A stretch of DNA of 64,000 nt. It comes from Sphingopyxis sp. 113P3. GTDB taxonomy: Bacteria > Pseudomonadota > Alphaproteobacteria > Sphingomonadales > Sphingomonadaceae. The stretch spans positions 653,501 to 717,500 of the forward strand of contig NZ_CP009452.1 in assembly GCF_001278035.1 (NCBI RefSeq), given 5' to 3'. Shown one piece after another: positions 17,708-26,868 of this stretch (position 1 is its first letter; each line of letters starts with the position of its first letter). Below the pieces are notes generated by a model, which searched no databases, was not told where the DNA came from, and saw only the letters and a program-made list of their open reading frames with translations. Position numbers and translations under genes: made by a program.

Positions 17708-18859
17708 ATGACGTCGACACTCGTTCTCTGGCTGCCGCCCCTCGCCGCGCTCGATGGCGCTTTCATGCCCGCCGATATCGCCTGGCTCAGGGTCGACGAC
17801 GGCGTTGTGACCGATTCAGGGCAGGACGACGGCTGGGTCGAGAGCTGGGGGCGCCCGCCTCGCGGGACGGGCGGCGAGGACCGGCTGATTGTGCTCGCTC
17901 CCGCCGCTGATGTTCCGGTCCGCTGGCACCATTTTCCTGATGCGTCTCCACCGCAGGCGGCGGCTGCGGCGCGGGTGGAGGCGCTCAAGGATTGTCTGGG
18001 CGCTCCCGCTGATCTCCACCTGGTGGCCGGTGAGCCTCCAGCGGCAGGACAGGCCGTGCCGGTAGCGGTGACGACCCACGCAGCGATGGCGGCCTGGAAT
18101 GCATGGCTGGCTACACACGGTCTCGAGCCATCGGCGATCGTGCCGGCGGGTGTCATGGTCCCGCCGCCCGAACCCGACACGCTGTGGACCGCCATCGTTG
18201 GGCGCGAGCAGATCGTGCGAACACATGAGCGTGCCTATGTCTCCGACCCCGAACTCGATCCGCTGATCGCTGCGGGGCAAGCGATCGTGCCGCTCGATGC
18301 CGAACGGATGCGCGAAGCGCTGCTGTTGTCGCTCGCCGCGCCGCCCCTCGATCTACTGAGCGGGGCGTGGAAGCCGAAGCGGCGCTGGGGCGTCGATCCG
18401 GTGGTGATGCTGTGGGGGAAGCGGATGTTGGTAGCGCTCGTCGCGGTCAGCCTTGCGATCCCCATCGTGCGTGCGGTTCGTCTCGGCTCCGACACGCGCC
18501 GCGCCGATGCGGCGGTTGTCGCGGCGGCGAAGAAGGCAGGGGTGAGCGCCCCTGACGCCGAGGCCGCGGAGGCCGAGATCGACCGGCGCCTTGCCGCGGC
18601 GGGCGGCGGGCCGCTTGCTTTTTCCGTACCCGCCTCGGCACTCTACGGCGCGATGCAGGATACGCCCGGGGTGACGCTGAAGAGTCTCTCGCACCGCACC
18701 GATGGCACGCTCACGACCTCGCTCGCAGCACCGCGCGTCGAGGATCTCAACCGCGTGCTGCTCGCGCTCCAGGCGCGAGGCTACCGCGTGACTGCGCAGC
18801 CGATGGCGGGCCCTGACGGACAGCAGATCGCGAATATCACGATCCGGGCGGTGCCATGA
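17708..18859 (+). CDS. gspL: Type II secretion protein GspL
   Basis: A 383-residue inner-membrane protein that anchors GspE. The start at 17708, one base after the gspK stop, gives MTSTLVLWLPPLAALDGAF; in-frame codons upstream overlap gspK. It has the actin-like cytoplasmic domain (about 1-235), one membrane helix (about 240-262, KRMLVALVAVSLAIPIV) and a periplasmic ferredoxin-like domain. Sequence similarity among GspL proteins is low; position between gspK and gspM supports the call. Confidence 0.9.
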   Translation: MTSTLVLWLPPLAALDGAFMPADIAWLRVDDGVVTDSGQDDGWVESWGRPPRGTGGEDRLIVLAPAADVPVRWHHFPDASPPQAAAAARVEALKDCLGAPADLHLVAGEPPAAGQAVPVAVTTHAAMAAWNAWLATHGLEPSAIVPAGVMVPPPEPDTLWTAIVGREQIVRTHERAYVSDPELDPLIAAGQAIVPLDAERMREALLLSLAAPPLDLLSGAWKPKRRWGVDPVVMLWGKRMLVALVAVSLAIPIVRAVRLGSDTRRADAAVVAAAKKAGVSAPDAEAAEAEIDRRLAAAGGGPLAFSVPASALYGAMQDTPGVTLKSLSHRTDGTLTTSLAAPRVEDLNRVLLALQARGYRVTAQPMAGPDGQQIANITIRAVP

Positions 18860-19338
18860 GGGAAGAGCTGCAAAATTGGTGGACGGGCCTCTCGCAGCGT
18901 GAGCGCTGGCTTGTCGGCGTGGCGGGAGCGCTGGCGGCGGGGGTGCTCCTGTGGGCGCTCGGACGTCCAGCCTATGCGGCCTTTGCCGATCTGGAAAACA
19001 ATCACCGCGCTGCGGTTGAGCGCGAGGGCCGGGTTTCTGCCAAGATCGCGTTGCTCGCGCAGCGACCCGCGAAATCGGTGGCAGCGGCGGTGGAGGCTGT
19101 TGCGATCGATCAATTTCTCGCGCAATCGGCGGGCGAGATCGGGCTGACGCTCGACCGCAACGAGGCCCGCGGCGCGGGGCAGGCAAGCATCGCAATTGCG
19201 ACTGCCAAGGCGCCGGTCCTCACCGAATGGATCGCCTCGCTCGAAACGCAGGGCTTCGTCTTCGATGCGCTTACCATCATACCGGCCCGCGACGGCACGG
19301 TGGGCATGACCGCTGACATCCGGAAAAGCGGCCAATGA
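18856..19338 (+). CDS. gspM: Type II secretion protein GspM
   Basis: A 160-residue inner-membrane partner of GspL. It has a short cytoplasmic N-terminus with the GspM pattern WWTGLSQRERWLVG, one membrane helix (about 17-37) and a periplasmic domain. It overlaps gspL and gspN by ATGA. Confidence 0.9.
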   Translation: MREELQNWWTGLSQRERWLVGVAGALAAGVLLWALGRPAYAAFADLENNHRAAVEREGRVSAKIALLAQRPAKSVAAAVEAVAIDQFLAQSAGEIGLTLDRNEARGAGQASIAIATAKAPVLTEWIASLETQGFVFDALTIIPARDGTVGMTADIRKSGQ

Positions 19339-20054
19339 CGCGCGCACCGAAGCGATTGATCGGCGTTGCAGCCTTGCTTGCGCTGCTGCTGATCATGGCA
19401 ACTTTTCCGATGCGGCTCGCGCTCGGCCTCTCGGGAGCCTCCGACGCCGGCTTCAGCGCGCAGACGGTCAAGGGATCGGTATGGTCCGCCGAGATCGTCG
19501 ACGCGCGGCTGGGCGCCTTGCCGCTCGGGACGCTTCAGGCCCGCCTGTCACCGCTCGCATTGCTGACTGGGCGTACCGACCTCGTCTTCGAGCGCGACGA
19601 TGCGCGGCTGGGGGCGCTGACGGGACGGCTGCACGGCAGCGATCCCCGCGGACTGTCAAACGTCAACGGCATGACGAGTTTATCGGGCGGCCTCGGCAAT
19701 ATTCCCGTTGAGGCGCTACGCTTCGAAGAGGCGAGGGTCCGTTTCGGCGCAGCGGGGCGATGCGTCGAGGCCGGGGGACGGCTACAATTAACGGTCGCAG
19801 CGCCGATCGCGGGGCTCAACCTGTCCCGCGGACTTTCAGGCCCGCTGTCGTGCTCGAAAGGCTGGGCGCAGGCAGCGCTCGCCAGCCAGTCGGGAATGGA
19901 GCGGCTCAAGATAAGCTTCGATGGCAGCGGCGCCTGGCGGGCGGAATTTTCCATCATCGTCGATAAGGATCCTGCAATGGCGGCCGCGCTCGCCGCGCTC
20001 GGTTTTCGCGCCCGCGAGGGCAGCTTCCGGCTCACGACCAGCGGTCGCTTCTGA
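19335..20054 (+). CDS. gspN: Type II secretion protein GspN
   Basis: A 239-residue accessory protein with an N-terminal membrane anchor (about residues 8-26) and a periplasmic domain with VKGSVWSAEIVDARLGALPLG and LTGRTDLVFERDD, typical of GspN. GspN is not present in all T2SS; its exact role is unsettled. It overlaps gspM in ATGA. Confidence 0.87.
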   Translation: MTRAPKRLIGVAALLALLLIMATFPMRLALGLSGASDAGFSAQTVKGSVWSAEIVDARLGALPLGTLQARLSPLALLTGRTDLVFERDDARLGALTGRLHGSDPRGLSNVNGMTSLSGGLGNIPVEALRFEEARVRFGAAGRCVEAGGRLQLTVAAPIAGLNLSRGLSGPLSCSKGWAQAALASQSGMERLKISFDGSGAWRAEFSIIVDKDPAMAAALAALGFRAREGSFRLTTSGRF

Positions 20055-20055
20055 T

Positions 20056-20838
20056 ATGGACGCCGCCGCCGGCTGCCTGCCCTGGGGCGCGGAAATTGCT
20101 CTTGCGGCATTGATCGGCGGGGTCCTCGGCAGCTTCATAGCGACCCTCGTGCTGCGCTGGCCCGCCGGGCGCTCGCTTGCCGGGCGTTCGCAGTGCGATG
20201 GCTGCAACGCGCGGCTCGAAGCGCGAGACCTTGTACCGCTTTTCTCGGCGCTATGGCTGCGCGGCCGTTGCCGCCTGTGCGGCGCACCGATTGACAAGCT
20301 CCACGGCCGCGTCGAGCTTGCGTCCGCGTTCCTTGCTACGCTCGCGCTCGCGCTCATGCCGGGCGCGCAAGGCTGGATCTGGGCGCTTTTCGGGTGGTTG
20401 CTCCTGCCGCTCGCGCTGCTCGATGCCCGCCATATGTGGCTGCCCGATCCGCTCAACGCGTTGCTGGCCCTCGTGGGGCTCATCTTCGCGGGTCCCTTGA
20501 TGGGCACGACGTTGTTGGAGCGCTGGCTTGGGGCGCTCGCAGGCGGCTTGACCCTTGCGCTCATTGCCTGGAGCTGGCGCCGCGCGCACGGCCGCGAGGC
20601 CATGGGCGGCGGGGATCCGAAGCTGGTTGCGGCCATTGGCACCTGGCTGGGCTGGCAGGCATTGCCGCTCTTGCTGCTTCTTGCCAGCCTCACCGGGATC
20701 GGGTGGGCGCTCTTCTCCCGAGGAAAAGGGGACCGGCCGCTGACACTGCGGCGGGTCCCCTTCGGTGTTTTCCTGTGCGCCGCGGCCTTTGTGGTGGTAC
20801 CGCTCTGGCCTTGGTGGACGGGGCTTATTGCCCGATAA
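20056..20838 (+). CDS. gspO: Prepilin peptidase and N-methyltransferase GspO
   Basis: A 260-residue polytopic aspartic protease that processes the pseudopilins encoded upstream. The start at 20056 follows the gspN stop by one base. It has the zinc-binding N-terminal domain with CDGC and CRLC, and the two catalytic aspartates in LLDARHMWLPD and MGGGDPKL. It closes the operon and its last 14 bp overlap the end of pal, which is encoded on the other strand. Confidence 0.95.
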   Translation: MDAAAGCLPWGAEIALAALIGGVLGSFIATLVLRWPAGRSLAGRSQCDGCNARLEARDLVPLFSALWLRGRCRLCGAPIDKLHGRVELASAFLATLALALMPGAQGWIWALFGWLLLPLALLDARHMWLPDPLNALLALVGLIFAGPLMGTTLLERWLGALAGGLTLALIAWSWRRAHGREAMGGGDPKLVAAIGTWLGWQALPLLLLLASLTGIGWALFSRGKGDRPLTLRRVPFGVFLCAAAFVVVPLWPWWTGLIAR

Positions 20839-21337
20839 CGACCGTCACTGCGCGGCGGTTCTTTGCCCAAGCTGCTTCGTTCGATCCAAGCTCGGCCGGG
20901 CGTTCCTTGCCATAGCTGATGACCTGAATGCGGCTCGGGTCGATTCCGAGCGAGGCGAGATAATTTTTCGCAGCATTGGCGCGGCGTTCGCCGAGCGCGA
21001 GGTTGTAGTCGCGCGTCCCGCGTTCGTCGGCGTGGCCCTCGAGCGTGACCCGCACATTGGGGTTGCGCTGCAGCCACTCCGCCTGGCTCCGCAGCGTGGC
21101 CTGGTCTTCCGCATCGACATTATACTGGTCGAAATCGAAATAGATGCGGTCGGACGAGACGTTGGCGAGGAAATCCTGCTGGGAGCCGGGGATTACGGCA
21201 TTGCCGATACCGCTATCCGAGCCGGTGTCAGTGCCTTCGGGCGCCGGCGGCAGGGTGTCGGGTGCCTTTTTCGAGCAGGCGCCGACCGCCAGCATGGTGA
21301 TGGCCGCGATCATGGCGGTGGTTTTGCGTATCGTCAT
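20825..21337 (-). CDS. pal: Peptidoglycan-associated lipoprotein Pal
   Basis: An outer-membrane lipoprotein of the Tol-Pal system, 170 residues from the start at 21337, which has AGAAGGACC upstream; an ATG at 21364 would add nine residues before the signal. The lipobox is AVGAC. The C-terminal OmpA-like peptidoglycan-binding domain has IYFDFDQYNVDAEDQATL and LEGHADERGTRDYNLALGE. It is the last gene of the tol cluster and converges on gspO with overlapping 3' ends. Confidence 0.96.
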   Translation of the reverse strand: MTIRKTTAMIAAITMLAVGACSKKAPDTLPPAPEGTDTGSDSGIGNAVIPGSQQDFLANVSSDRIYFDFDQYNVDAEDQATLRSQAEWLQRNPNVRVTLEGHADERGTRDYNLALGERRANAAKNYLASLGIDPSRIQVISYGKERPAELGSNEAAWAKNRRAVTVVIGQ

Positions 21338-21451
21338 GGCATCGGTCCTTCTGTTGTTTTGCATTTGATCCCAATTATGCGGGCTTAACCTATGTTGGAA
21401 TGACTAAGGAACCCTTTTTGAACCCCAAGGGCGTGCTTTGGTTCCGCACGC

Positions 21452-22831
21452 TCAGGGCCGAATCGGCCCCCAGCTCGGGTCGGATCCGTCGCGCGGCGTA
21501 GGCAGGCGGCGTAGGTTCACGCCAGTGAGGTCGACCTGCCAGATGCTCGATTTGCCTTCGCGCCCGGGGGTGGTGCGGAAGAACTGGATGACCCGGCCGT
21601 TCGGCGCCCAGGTCGGCGCTTCGTCCTGCCAACTGTTCGTGAGCATGCGAACCCCGCCGCCCGATGGTGTCATCACGCCAATGCGAAACTCGCCGCCGCC
21701 CATGCGGGTGAAGGCAATGAGATCCCCGCGCGGCGACCATTCGGGAGTGGCGTAGCGGCCGCCGCCAAAGCTGATCCGCTGCTGGTTCGACCCGTCGATG
21801 TTCATGGTATAGAGCTGCTGGCTGCCCGAGCGGTCGCTTTCGAACACGATTTTCTTGCCATCGGGCGAGAAGCTGCCGCCGACGTCGATCCCGGGCGCAG
21901 TGGTCAGCCGTACCGGCGTCCCTCCCTCGGCCGAGATGCGGTAGATGTCCGTGTTGCCGCCGACCGCCATCGAAAAGAGGATCTGGCGCCCGTCCGGCGA
22001 CCAGCGCGGGGCGAAGGTTGCGTTGCGGCTTTCGGTCACCAGCTTCTGTGTGCCGCTGTCCACGTCATAGATGAAGACGCGGACTCGGTCGGCGAGATAG
22101 CTCACATAGACGATCTTCTTGTAATCGGGGGAGAAGCGCGGGCTGAGCGCCAGCGCCTGGCCGTTGGTGATGAACTTGTGGTTGCCGCCGTCCGAATCCA
22201 TGATCGCGAGCTGCTTGGTGCGGTTCCCCTTGGGACCGCTCTCGGCGATGTAGGCGATGCGGCTGTCGAAGAAGGGCGATTCGCCCGACAGGCGCGAATA
22301 GATGGCGTCGGCGCATTTGTGCGCGGCGCGGCGCCAGTCGCCGGGCTGGATCTCGAAACCCTGGCGCACCAGTTCGCTGCCGAGCGCAGTGTCATAGAGG
22401 TAACAGCCGACGATCAGTCCGCCGGTGCCGCTCGTTCGCACAAAGCCGTGGACGACATTCTCGGCATTGCGCGCCTTCCAGTCGGCAAAGCGCGGGGCGG
22501 TCACTTCGGGCATGGTGATCGCACGGACACTCCCCGGGCCGAGCGGCGCGTAAAGCCCGCTTCGCTCAAGGTCGGCGGCGATCACCTCGGCAATCTGCCG
22601 GCCGAGATTGTCGGTGCGAAGCCCCGCGACGGTCGCGACCGCAGGCGTTGCGAGCGCGGGGATCGCGATGACGGTGCGATCTTGCGAAAGCTGACCCTCG
22701 ATCGTTTCGCGCGGTTCGGTCTGAGTGACCGCAGGCGGCGTCGGCGCCGTGGGGGTCGGGGTCTGCTGGGCCATAACGGGCGCACCGGTCAGCAGAAACA
22801 CGAGCGATAGGCTGAATGAGCGGAGGGTCAT
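21452..22831 (-). CDS. tolB: Tol-Pal periplasmic protein TolB
   Basis: A 459-residue periplasmic protein. The signal peptide ends PVMAQ. The N-terminal domain (about 45-160) is followed by the six-bladed propeller with repeated SPDG signatures (FSPDYKKIVYVS, WSPDGRQILFSM, FSPDGKKIVFES, WSPRGDLIAFTR). TolB binds Pal and, through its N-terminus, TolA. It starts 5 bp downstream of tolA and 114 bp separate it from pal. Confidence 0.97.
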   Translation of the reverse strand: MTLRSFSLSLVFLLTGAPVMAQQTPTPTAPTPPAVTQTEPRETIEGQLSQDRTVIAIPALATPAVATVAGLRTDNLGRQIAEVIAADLERSGLYAPLGPGSVRAITMPEVTAPRFADWKARNAENVVHGFVRTSGTGGLIVGCYLYDTALGSELVRQGFEIQPGDWRRAAHKCADAIYSRLSGESPFFDSRIAYIAESGPKGNRTKQLAIMDSDGGNHKFITNGQALALSPRFSPDYKKIVYVSYLADRVRVFIYDVDSGTQKLVTESRNATFAPRWSPDGRQILFSMAVGGNTDIYRISAEGGTPVRLTTAPGIDVGGSFSPDGKKIVFESDRSGSQQLYTMNIDGSNQQRISFGGGRYATPEWSPRGDLIAFTRMGGGEFRIGVMTPSGGGVRMLTNSWQDEAPTWAPNGRVIQFFRTTPGREGKSSIWQVDLTGVNLRRLPTPRDGSDPSWGPIRP

Positions 22832-22836
22832 CTCTC

Positions 22837-23664
22837 TTACCTCTTGATAAAATCGAGCGTGTAATTCTGCCAGAAATCGTAATTTTCAGCTGGCAGATCG
22901 AAGGGCGCGGCGAGTTCGACCGCCCGTTTTGCGCACTCCTGGTGGCGCTGTATCTGGAATCTGTTGCTCTCGTTCTCGCCTGTGGTCGTAACACTGGTGA
23001 AACCCGCGAGCGCACCCGACCGCGTGAGGCGGAATTTCACGACGGTCTTGAGCTGATCGACGTCGATACCCGATACGCGGCAGCTGTTCCAGCGCGGCCC
23101 GACGGCCGCCTTGATGCTCACGTCAATCGATCGCTTGACCTCGGCGGCCGTCGCTTGCGCCGGCGCGCCCTTGCTCGAGGACTGCTTTGGCTGCGTGCGC
23201 GACAGACCTTCCGCGATGCCGTCGAGCCGGCCGGTGGGACGCGTCGGGCGATCCTCGGACTTGGGCGTGGCCTTGGGCGCAGGCTTGGGCGCGGCCTTTT
23301 GCGCCGGCTGCTTCTTGGGCGGTGCGGGCTCGGCGCGCTTGACGGGCTTGGGCGCCGGGGCAGGCGTTGGTGCTGCGACCGGGTCGGGAGCCGGTGGGGT
23401 GGGCACCGGCTCGGGTTCAGGCGCCGGGATGTCGGTCGCATATTCCTCGCCCAGCCGCGCGGCGGGCGGAAGATCGCTGATCTCCGGCGCGGTCGACGTC
23501 GCCGCGGTCTCGGCGATCAGGTCGACCTCCATCGGCGGATTGTCGAACCGCCGGTCGCCTGCAGTCCATTGCACCGAGAGCAGACCGATGACGACGACAT
23601 GCAGCGCCGCCGCGATGGCGACGCTGGTGCGTTCGGTCCCCCTTGATGCCCGTTGTTCGGCCAT
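22837..23664 (-). CDS. tolA: Cell-envelope protein TolA
   Basis: A 275-residue TonB-like protein that spans the periplasm. It has one N-terminal membrane helix (about 14-32), a long proline/lysine/alanine-rich stalk (about 60-160) and a C-terminal domain III (SIDVSIKAAVGPRWNSCRVS...), with two cysteines that may form a disulfide. The context tolQ-tolR-tolA-tolB decides the name over TonB. Confidence 0.93.
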   Translation of the reverse strand: MAEQRASRGTERTSVAIAAALHVVVIGLLSVQWTAGDRRFDNPPMEVDLIAETAATSTAPEISDLPPAARLGEEYATDIPAPEPEPVPTPPAPDPVAAPTPAPAPKPVKRAEPAPPKKQPAQKAAPKPAPKATPKSEDRPTRPTGRLDGIAEGLSRTQPKQSSSKGAPAQATAAEVKRSIDVSIKAAVGPRWNSCRVSGIDVDQLKTVVKFRLTRSGALAGFTSVTTTGENESNRFQIQRHQECAKRAVELAAPFDLPAENYDFWQNYTLDFIKR

Positions 23665-23673
23665 TTTCTGAAC

Positions 23674-24138
23674 CTATTGTCCGGATTCTGAACCGGTCGT
23701 GACCAGCGCGATGCGCGAAAGGCCGGCCCGGTTAAGCTCACCCATGACCTGCATGACACGGCCATAGTCGAGCCCCTTGTGGGCGCGCAGCATGATCTGG
23801 CGCGGCCGATCCTGTCCTGCATCGGCCTGCGCGATTGCGGTGAGCCGCGCGGGCAGTTCGGCCTCGCTGACAGGATCTTCGCCGATATAGATGGTATCAT
23901 CGCCGCCGATCGAGAGCTGAACGGGCTCGCGCTCCTCGGTATCGAGCGGTTTGGCGCGGCTGTCGGGCAGGTCGATCGGCACCGCGGCGGTCAAAAGCGG
24001 CGCGGTGATCATGAAAATGATCAGCAGCACCAGCATCACGTCGACGAGGGGGGTGACGTTGATCTCCGACATCGGCGCGCGGCGCCCGCCGCGTCCGCGC
24101 CGCCGTCCGGGGCCGCCGGATGGTCCGCTCATCGCCAT
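23674..24138 (-). CDS. tolR: Tol-Pal motor subunit TolR
   Basis: A 154-residue ExbD/TolR protein. The transmembrane motif SEINVTPLVDVMLVLLIIF carries the proton-conducting Asp. An Arg/Gly-rich cytoplasmic tail of about 22 residues precedes it. Its ATG shares one base with the tolQ stop. Confidence 0.96.
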   Translation of the reverse strand: MAMSGPSGGPGRRRGRGGRRAPMSEINVTPLVDVMLVLLIIFMITAPLLTAAVPIDLPDSRAKPLDTEEREPVQLSIGGDDTIYIGEDPVSEAELPARLTAIAQADAGQDRPRQIMLRAHKGLDYGRVMQVMGELNRAGLSRIALVTTGSESGQ

Positions 24139-24836
24139 CAGGCCTCGACCTCCAGTTCGCGGCTGAAGGTCGCGTGCAGCCCGTCGGCAAAGCGGCCGAG
24201 CCGAGATTCGAGCCGGTTCAGCCGCTGCGAAAAGGCATTGTAGGCGATCACTGCCGGAATGGCGGCAAAGAGGCCGATGGCGGTCGCGAAGAGTGCCTCC
24301 GAGATCCCCGGCGCCACGACGGCAAGGCTGCTATTGTTTTGCGCCGCAATCTCCGAGAAGGATCGCATGATTCCCCAGACGGTGCCGAACAGGCCGACGA
24401 AGGGAGCGACGGCACCGATGGTGGCCAGTGTGCCGATTTTCTCCGCGAGCCGGTCAACCTCGCCCTCAATCGCAGCGTTCATTGCCACGCCCAGCCGCTC
24501 GCGGGTGCCCTCGCGATCGACTGTCTTGCCCGCGGTTGATCGACGCCACTCGGAGATGCCCGCTGCAAGCACCTTCGCGCTCGGGAGTTCCTCGCGGCCA
24601 TTCTCGTCGTAGAATTTGTCGATGTTGCCAGCCCGCCAGAAATCGCGCTCGAACCGCTCCGAGGCGCGTATCATCTTGCCGGTACCGCGACCGTGAGTCA
24701 GGATCACGGCCCAGACATAGATGGACGCGAGCAGCAGTCCGATCATCACGAAACGGACGATCCAGTCGGCGTGCAGGAACAGCGCGACGGGGGACAGGGT
24801 CGCCGCGTCGGCGGCCAGCGTGATATTGTCTAGCAA
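24138..24836 (-). CDS. tolQ: Tol-Pal motor subunit TolQ
   Basis: A 232-residue ExbB/TolQ proton-channel protein with three membrane helices (about 25-45, 135-160 and 170-195). The conserved region TIGAVAPFVGLFGTVWGIM is present. It overlaps ybgC by 7 bp at its 5' end and abuts tolR. Confidence 0.96.
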   Translation of the reverse strand: MLDNITLAADAATLSPVALFLHADWIVRFVMIGLLLASIYVWAVILTHGRGTGKMIRASERFERDFWRAGNIDKFYDENGREELPSAKVLAAGISEWRRSTAGKTVDREGTRERLGVAMNAAIEGEVDRLAEKIGTLATIGAVAPFVGLFGTVWGIMRSFSEIAAQNNSSLAVVAPGISEALFATAIGLFAAIPAVIAYNAFSQRLNRLESRLGRFADGLHATFSRELEVEA

Positions 24837-25309
24837 GGGATGCTCTCTCCATTCATGATCGCGGTGAAGCGGCTGGCCCAGCCCGCCGGCTGGCGTCGCG
24901 GCCGGCCTTCGGGCGACAGAAAGGCGGCCGTGACCCGGCCGTCCGTCAGCATTTCGTCGCTTAACGTTTGATGACTGCGAAGGATGCGCTGAGCGATCAC
25001 CACGCTCGCGCCGCGCACCGCCTCCACCAGGCTCACGACCAGCAAGTCATCGTCGAGCTTTGCGGGCCGCAGATATTTGATTGCAAGGTCGGTCACGGCC
25101 CACGCGCCTTCTCCGGCGTCCATGGCGGCACGCTGGTCGATACCGGCGAGCCGCAGCATGTCCGACCGCGCGCGCTCCATGTAGCGCAGATAATTGGCGT
25201 GGTAGACGATCCCGCTGAGATCGGTGTCCTCGAAATAGACGCGCACGCGGTAATGATGCGCCGCTCCCACAAAAGCGCCGGGGACGAAAGGGGGAGGGAC
25301 GTCGGTCAT
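24830..25309 (-). CDS. ybgC: Tol-Pal associated acyl-CoA thioesterase YbgC
   Basis: A 159-residue hot-dog-fold thioesterase. The start at 25309 gives MTDVPPPFVPG; open frame continues upstream to 25474 but without family similarity. YFEDTDLSGIVYHANYLRYMERAR contains the catalytic Asp of the YbgC/4-hydroxybenzoyl-CoA group. It is the first gene of the tol cluster, as in most proteobacteria. Confidence 0.94.
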   Translation of the reverse strand: MTDVPPPFVPGAFVGAAHHYRVRVYFEDTDLSGIVYHANYLRYMERARSDMLRLAGIDQRAAMDAGEGAWAVTDLAIKYLRPAKLDDDLLVVSLVEAVRGASVVIAQRILRSHQTLSDEMLTDGRVTAAFLSPEGRPRRQPAGWASRFTAIMNGESIPC

Positions 25310-25407
25310 GGCTGACCGATAGCCGGTGCACGACTCGTCGCAAACCCCCCTTTCACCATTCGTCGCAGGTCCGCGGCATCTGGCGGAGGAAGCCCGAGTT
25401 TTCCGCC

Positions 25408-26442
25408 CTATTTCGCCTGGTCGAAGAGCCCGTCCTGCGTGCCGGCCGGAGGATTGAGCCCGAGATGCTTCCACGCGCTCGCGTTGAGCATCCGTCCGCG
25501 CGCGGTACGGGCGATGAGGCCGATCTGAAGCAGATAGGGCTCGATGACGTCCTCGATCGTGTCGCGCGGCTCCGAAAGCCCCGCGGCGAGCGTCTCGACG
25601 CCCACGGGACCGCCGCGATAAATGTCCGCGATCATGGTGAGATAGCGCCGATCCATCGCGTCGAGCCCCAGCGCGTCGACTTCGAGACGGTTGAGCGCGG
25701 CGTCGGCGGTCTTCGCATCGACGATGGGCGCGCCGGCGACGGTTGCAAAGTCGCGCACACGGCGCAGAAGCCGCCCGGCAATGCGCGGCGTTCCGCGCGA
25801 TCGCTTGGCTATCTCGAGCGCACCGTCGGGCGCGATGGCGAGGCCCAGCAGGCGCGCCGCGCGGCTGATCACCTGTTCAAGCTCGGCGTGGGTATAGAAA
25901 TTGAGCCGCACCGGAATACCGAACCGGTCGCGCAGCGGGGTGGTCAGCAGGCCTTGCCGCGTCGTCGCGCCCACGAGGGTGAAATTGGGAAGGTCGATGC
26001 GGACGCTGCGCGCCGACGGTCCCTCGCCGATCATGATATCGAGAGCGCGGTCCTCCATCGCCGGATAGAGGATTTCCTCGACCGCAGGGGCGAGGCGATG
26101 GATCTCGTCGATAAACAGGACGTCCCCGTCCTCAAGATTGGTGAGCAATGCCGCAAGGTCGCCCGCCTTGGCGATCACGGGTCCCGACGTGGACCGAAAG
26201 CCGACCCCGAGTTCACGCGCCACGATCTGCGCGAGCGTCGTCTTTCCAAGACCGGGCGGCCCGAAGAAGAGTACATGGTCAAGCGCATCCGATCGAACCT
26301 TCGCCGCCTCGATGAAGATGCGCAGATTCTCGCGCGCTGCCGCCTGCCCGACGAATTCGGCGAGCGATTTGGGCCGAAGTGCGGCGTCGGCATCCTCGGG
26401 CGTGCGCAAAGGGGAGGTGAGATCGGTCACGTTGTTGCTCAT
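25408..26442 (-). CDS. ruvB: Holliday junction branch migration helicase RuvB
   Basis: A 344-residue AAA+ motor. Walker A is [12 protein letters not shown], Walker B is [10 protein letters not shown], and sensor motif [18 protein letters not shown] is present; the C-terminal winged helix ends the protein. In this strain it is separated from ruvA by two genes. Confidence 0.98.
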   Translation of the reverse strand: MSNNVTDLTSPLRTPEDADAALRPKSLAEFVGQAAARENLRIFIEAAKVRSDALDHVLFFGPPGLGKTTLAQIVARELGVGFRSTSGPVIAKAGDLAALLTNLEDGDVLFIDEIHRLAPAVEEILYPAMEDRALDIMIGEGPSARSVRIDLPNFTLVGATTRQGLLTTPLRDRFGIPVRLNFYTHAELEQVISRAARLLGLAIAPDGALEIAKRSRGTPRIAGRLLRRVRDFATVAGAPIVDAKTADAALNRLEVDALGLDAMDRRYLTMIADIYRGGPVGVETLAAGLSEPRDTIEDVIEPYLLQIGLIARTARGRMLNASAWKHLGLNPPAGTQDGLFDQAK

Positions 26443-26448
26443 CCCCCG

Positions 26449-26868
26449 CTATGTCACTTTGCGCAAGTCGGCATGGCACTGCGAGCATCGTTCTTCGGGG
26501 TGAAAGCGCCGATCGCCTGCGCAGTAGCCTTCGGGGTTGGCACGGACGTTCCATTCGTCGAGATCCGGGCTGGTCAGGAGTGTCGGCTTGCCGCACGAGG
26601 GGCAGAGGCTGATCCGACGCGTCGCCGGGTGGACCCATGGCATGACCAGCTTGAGGAGCAAGGCTGCAACAAGGGCCGACCCAGCCGCTGACGGGAGGAA
26701 GGGAAGCCAATCTGCCATCCGGTCGCCAAATGCCCCCCACATTGCGAAGAGAGCGGCCGAGGCGATCGTCACAAACACCAGCCCTTCGAGTGCCAGCGCG
26801 ACCCAGCCCAATGCATAGGGAGACAGAAATGCCGCGGGATATCCAGGATGATCCGGGCGCTCAGTCAT
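26449..26868 (-). CDS. Small membrane protein with zinc-ribbon-like tail
   Basis: I do not recognise this 139-residue protein. It has two predicted membrane helices (about 20-48 and 60-80) and a cytoplasmic C-terminal part with LCPSCGKPTLL and CSQCHADL, a CxxC pair at each end that could bind zinc. It overlaps the preceding GFA gene by 8 bp and ends 6 bp before ruvB, so it is co-transcribed within the ruv cluster. No role in recombination can be claimed. Confidence 0.75.
   Translation of the reverse strand: MTERPDHPGYPAAFLSPYALGWVALALEGLVFVTIASAALFAMWGAFGDRMADWLPFLPSAAGSALVAALLLKLVMPWVHPATRRISLCPSCGKPTLLTSPDLDEWNVRANPEGYCAGDRRFHPEERCSQCHADLRKVT

Noticed and set aside
22837..23664. Calling the TolA gene tonB
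   Set aside because: Position between tolR and tolB and the long stalk favour TolA; no tonB-exbBD set is seen.
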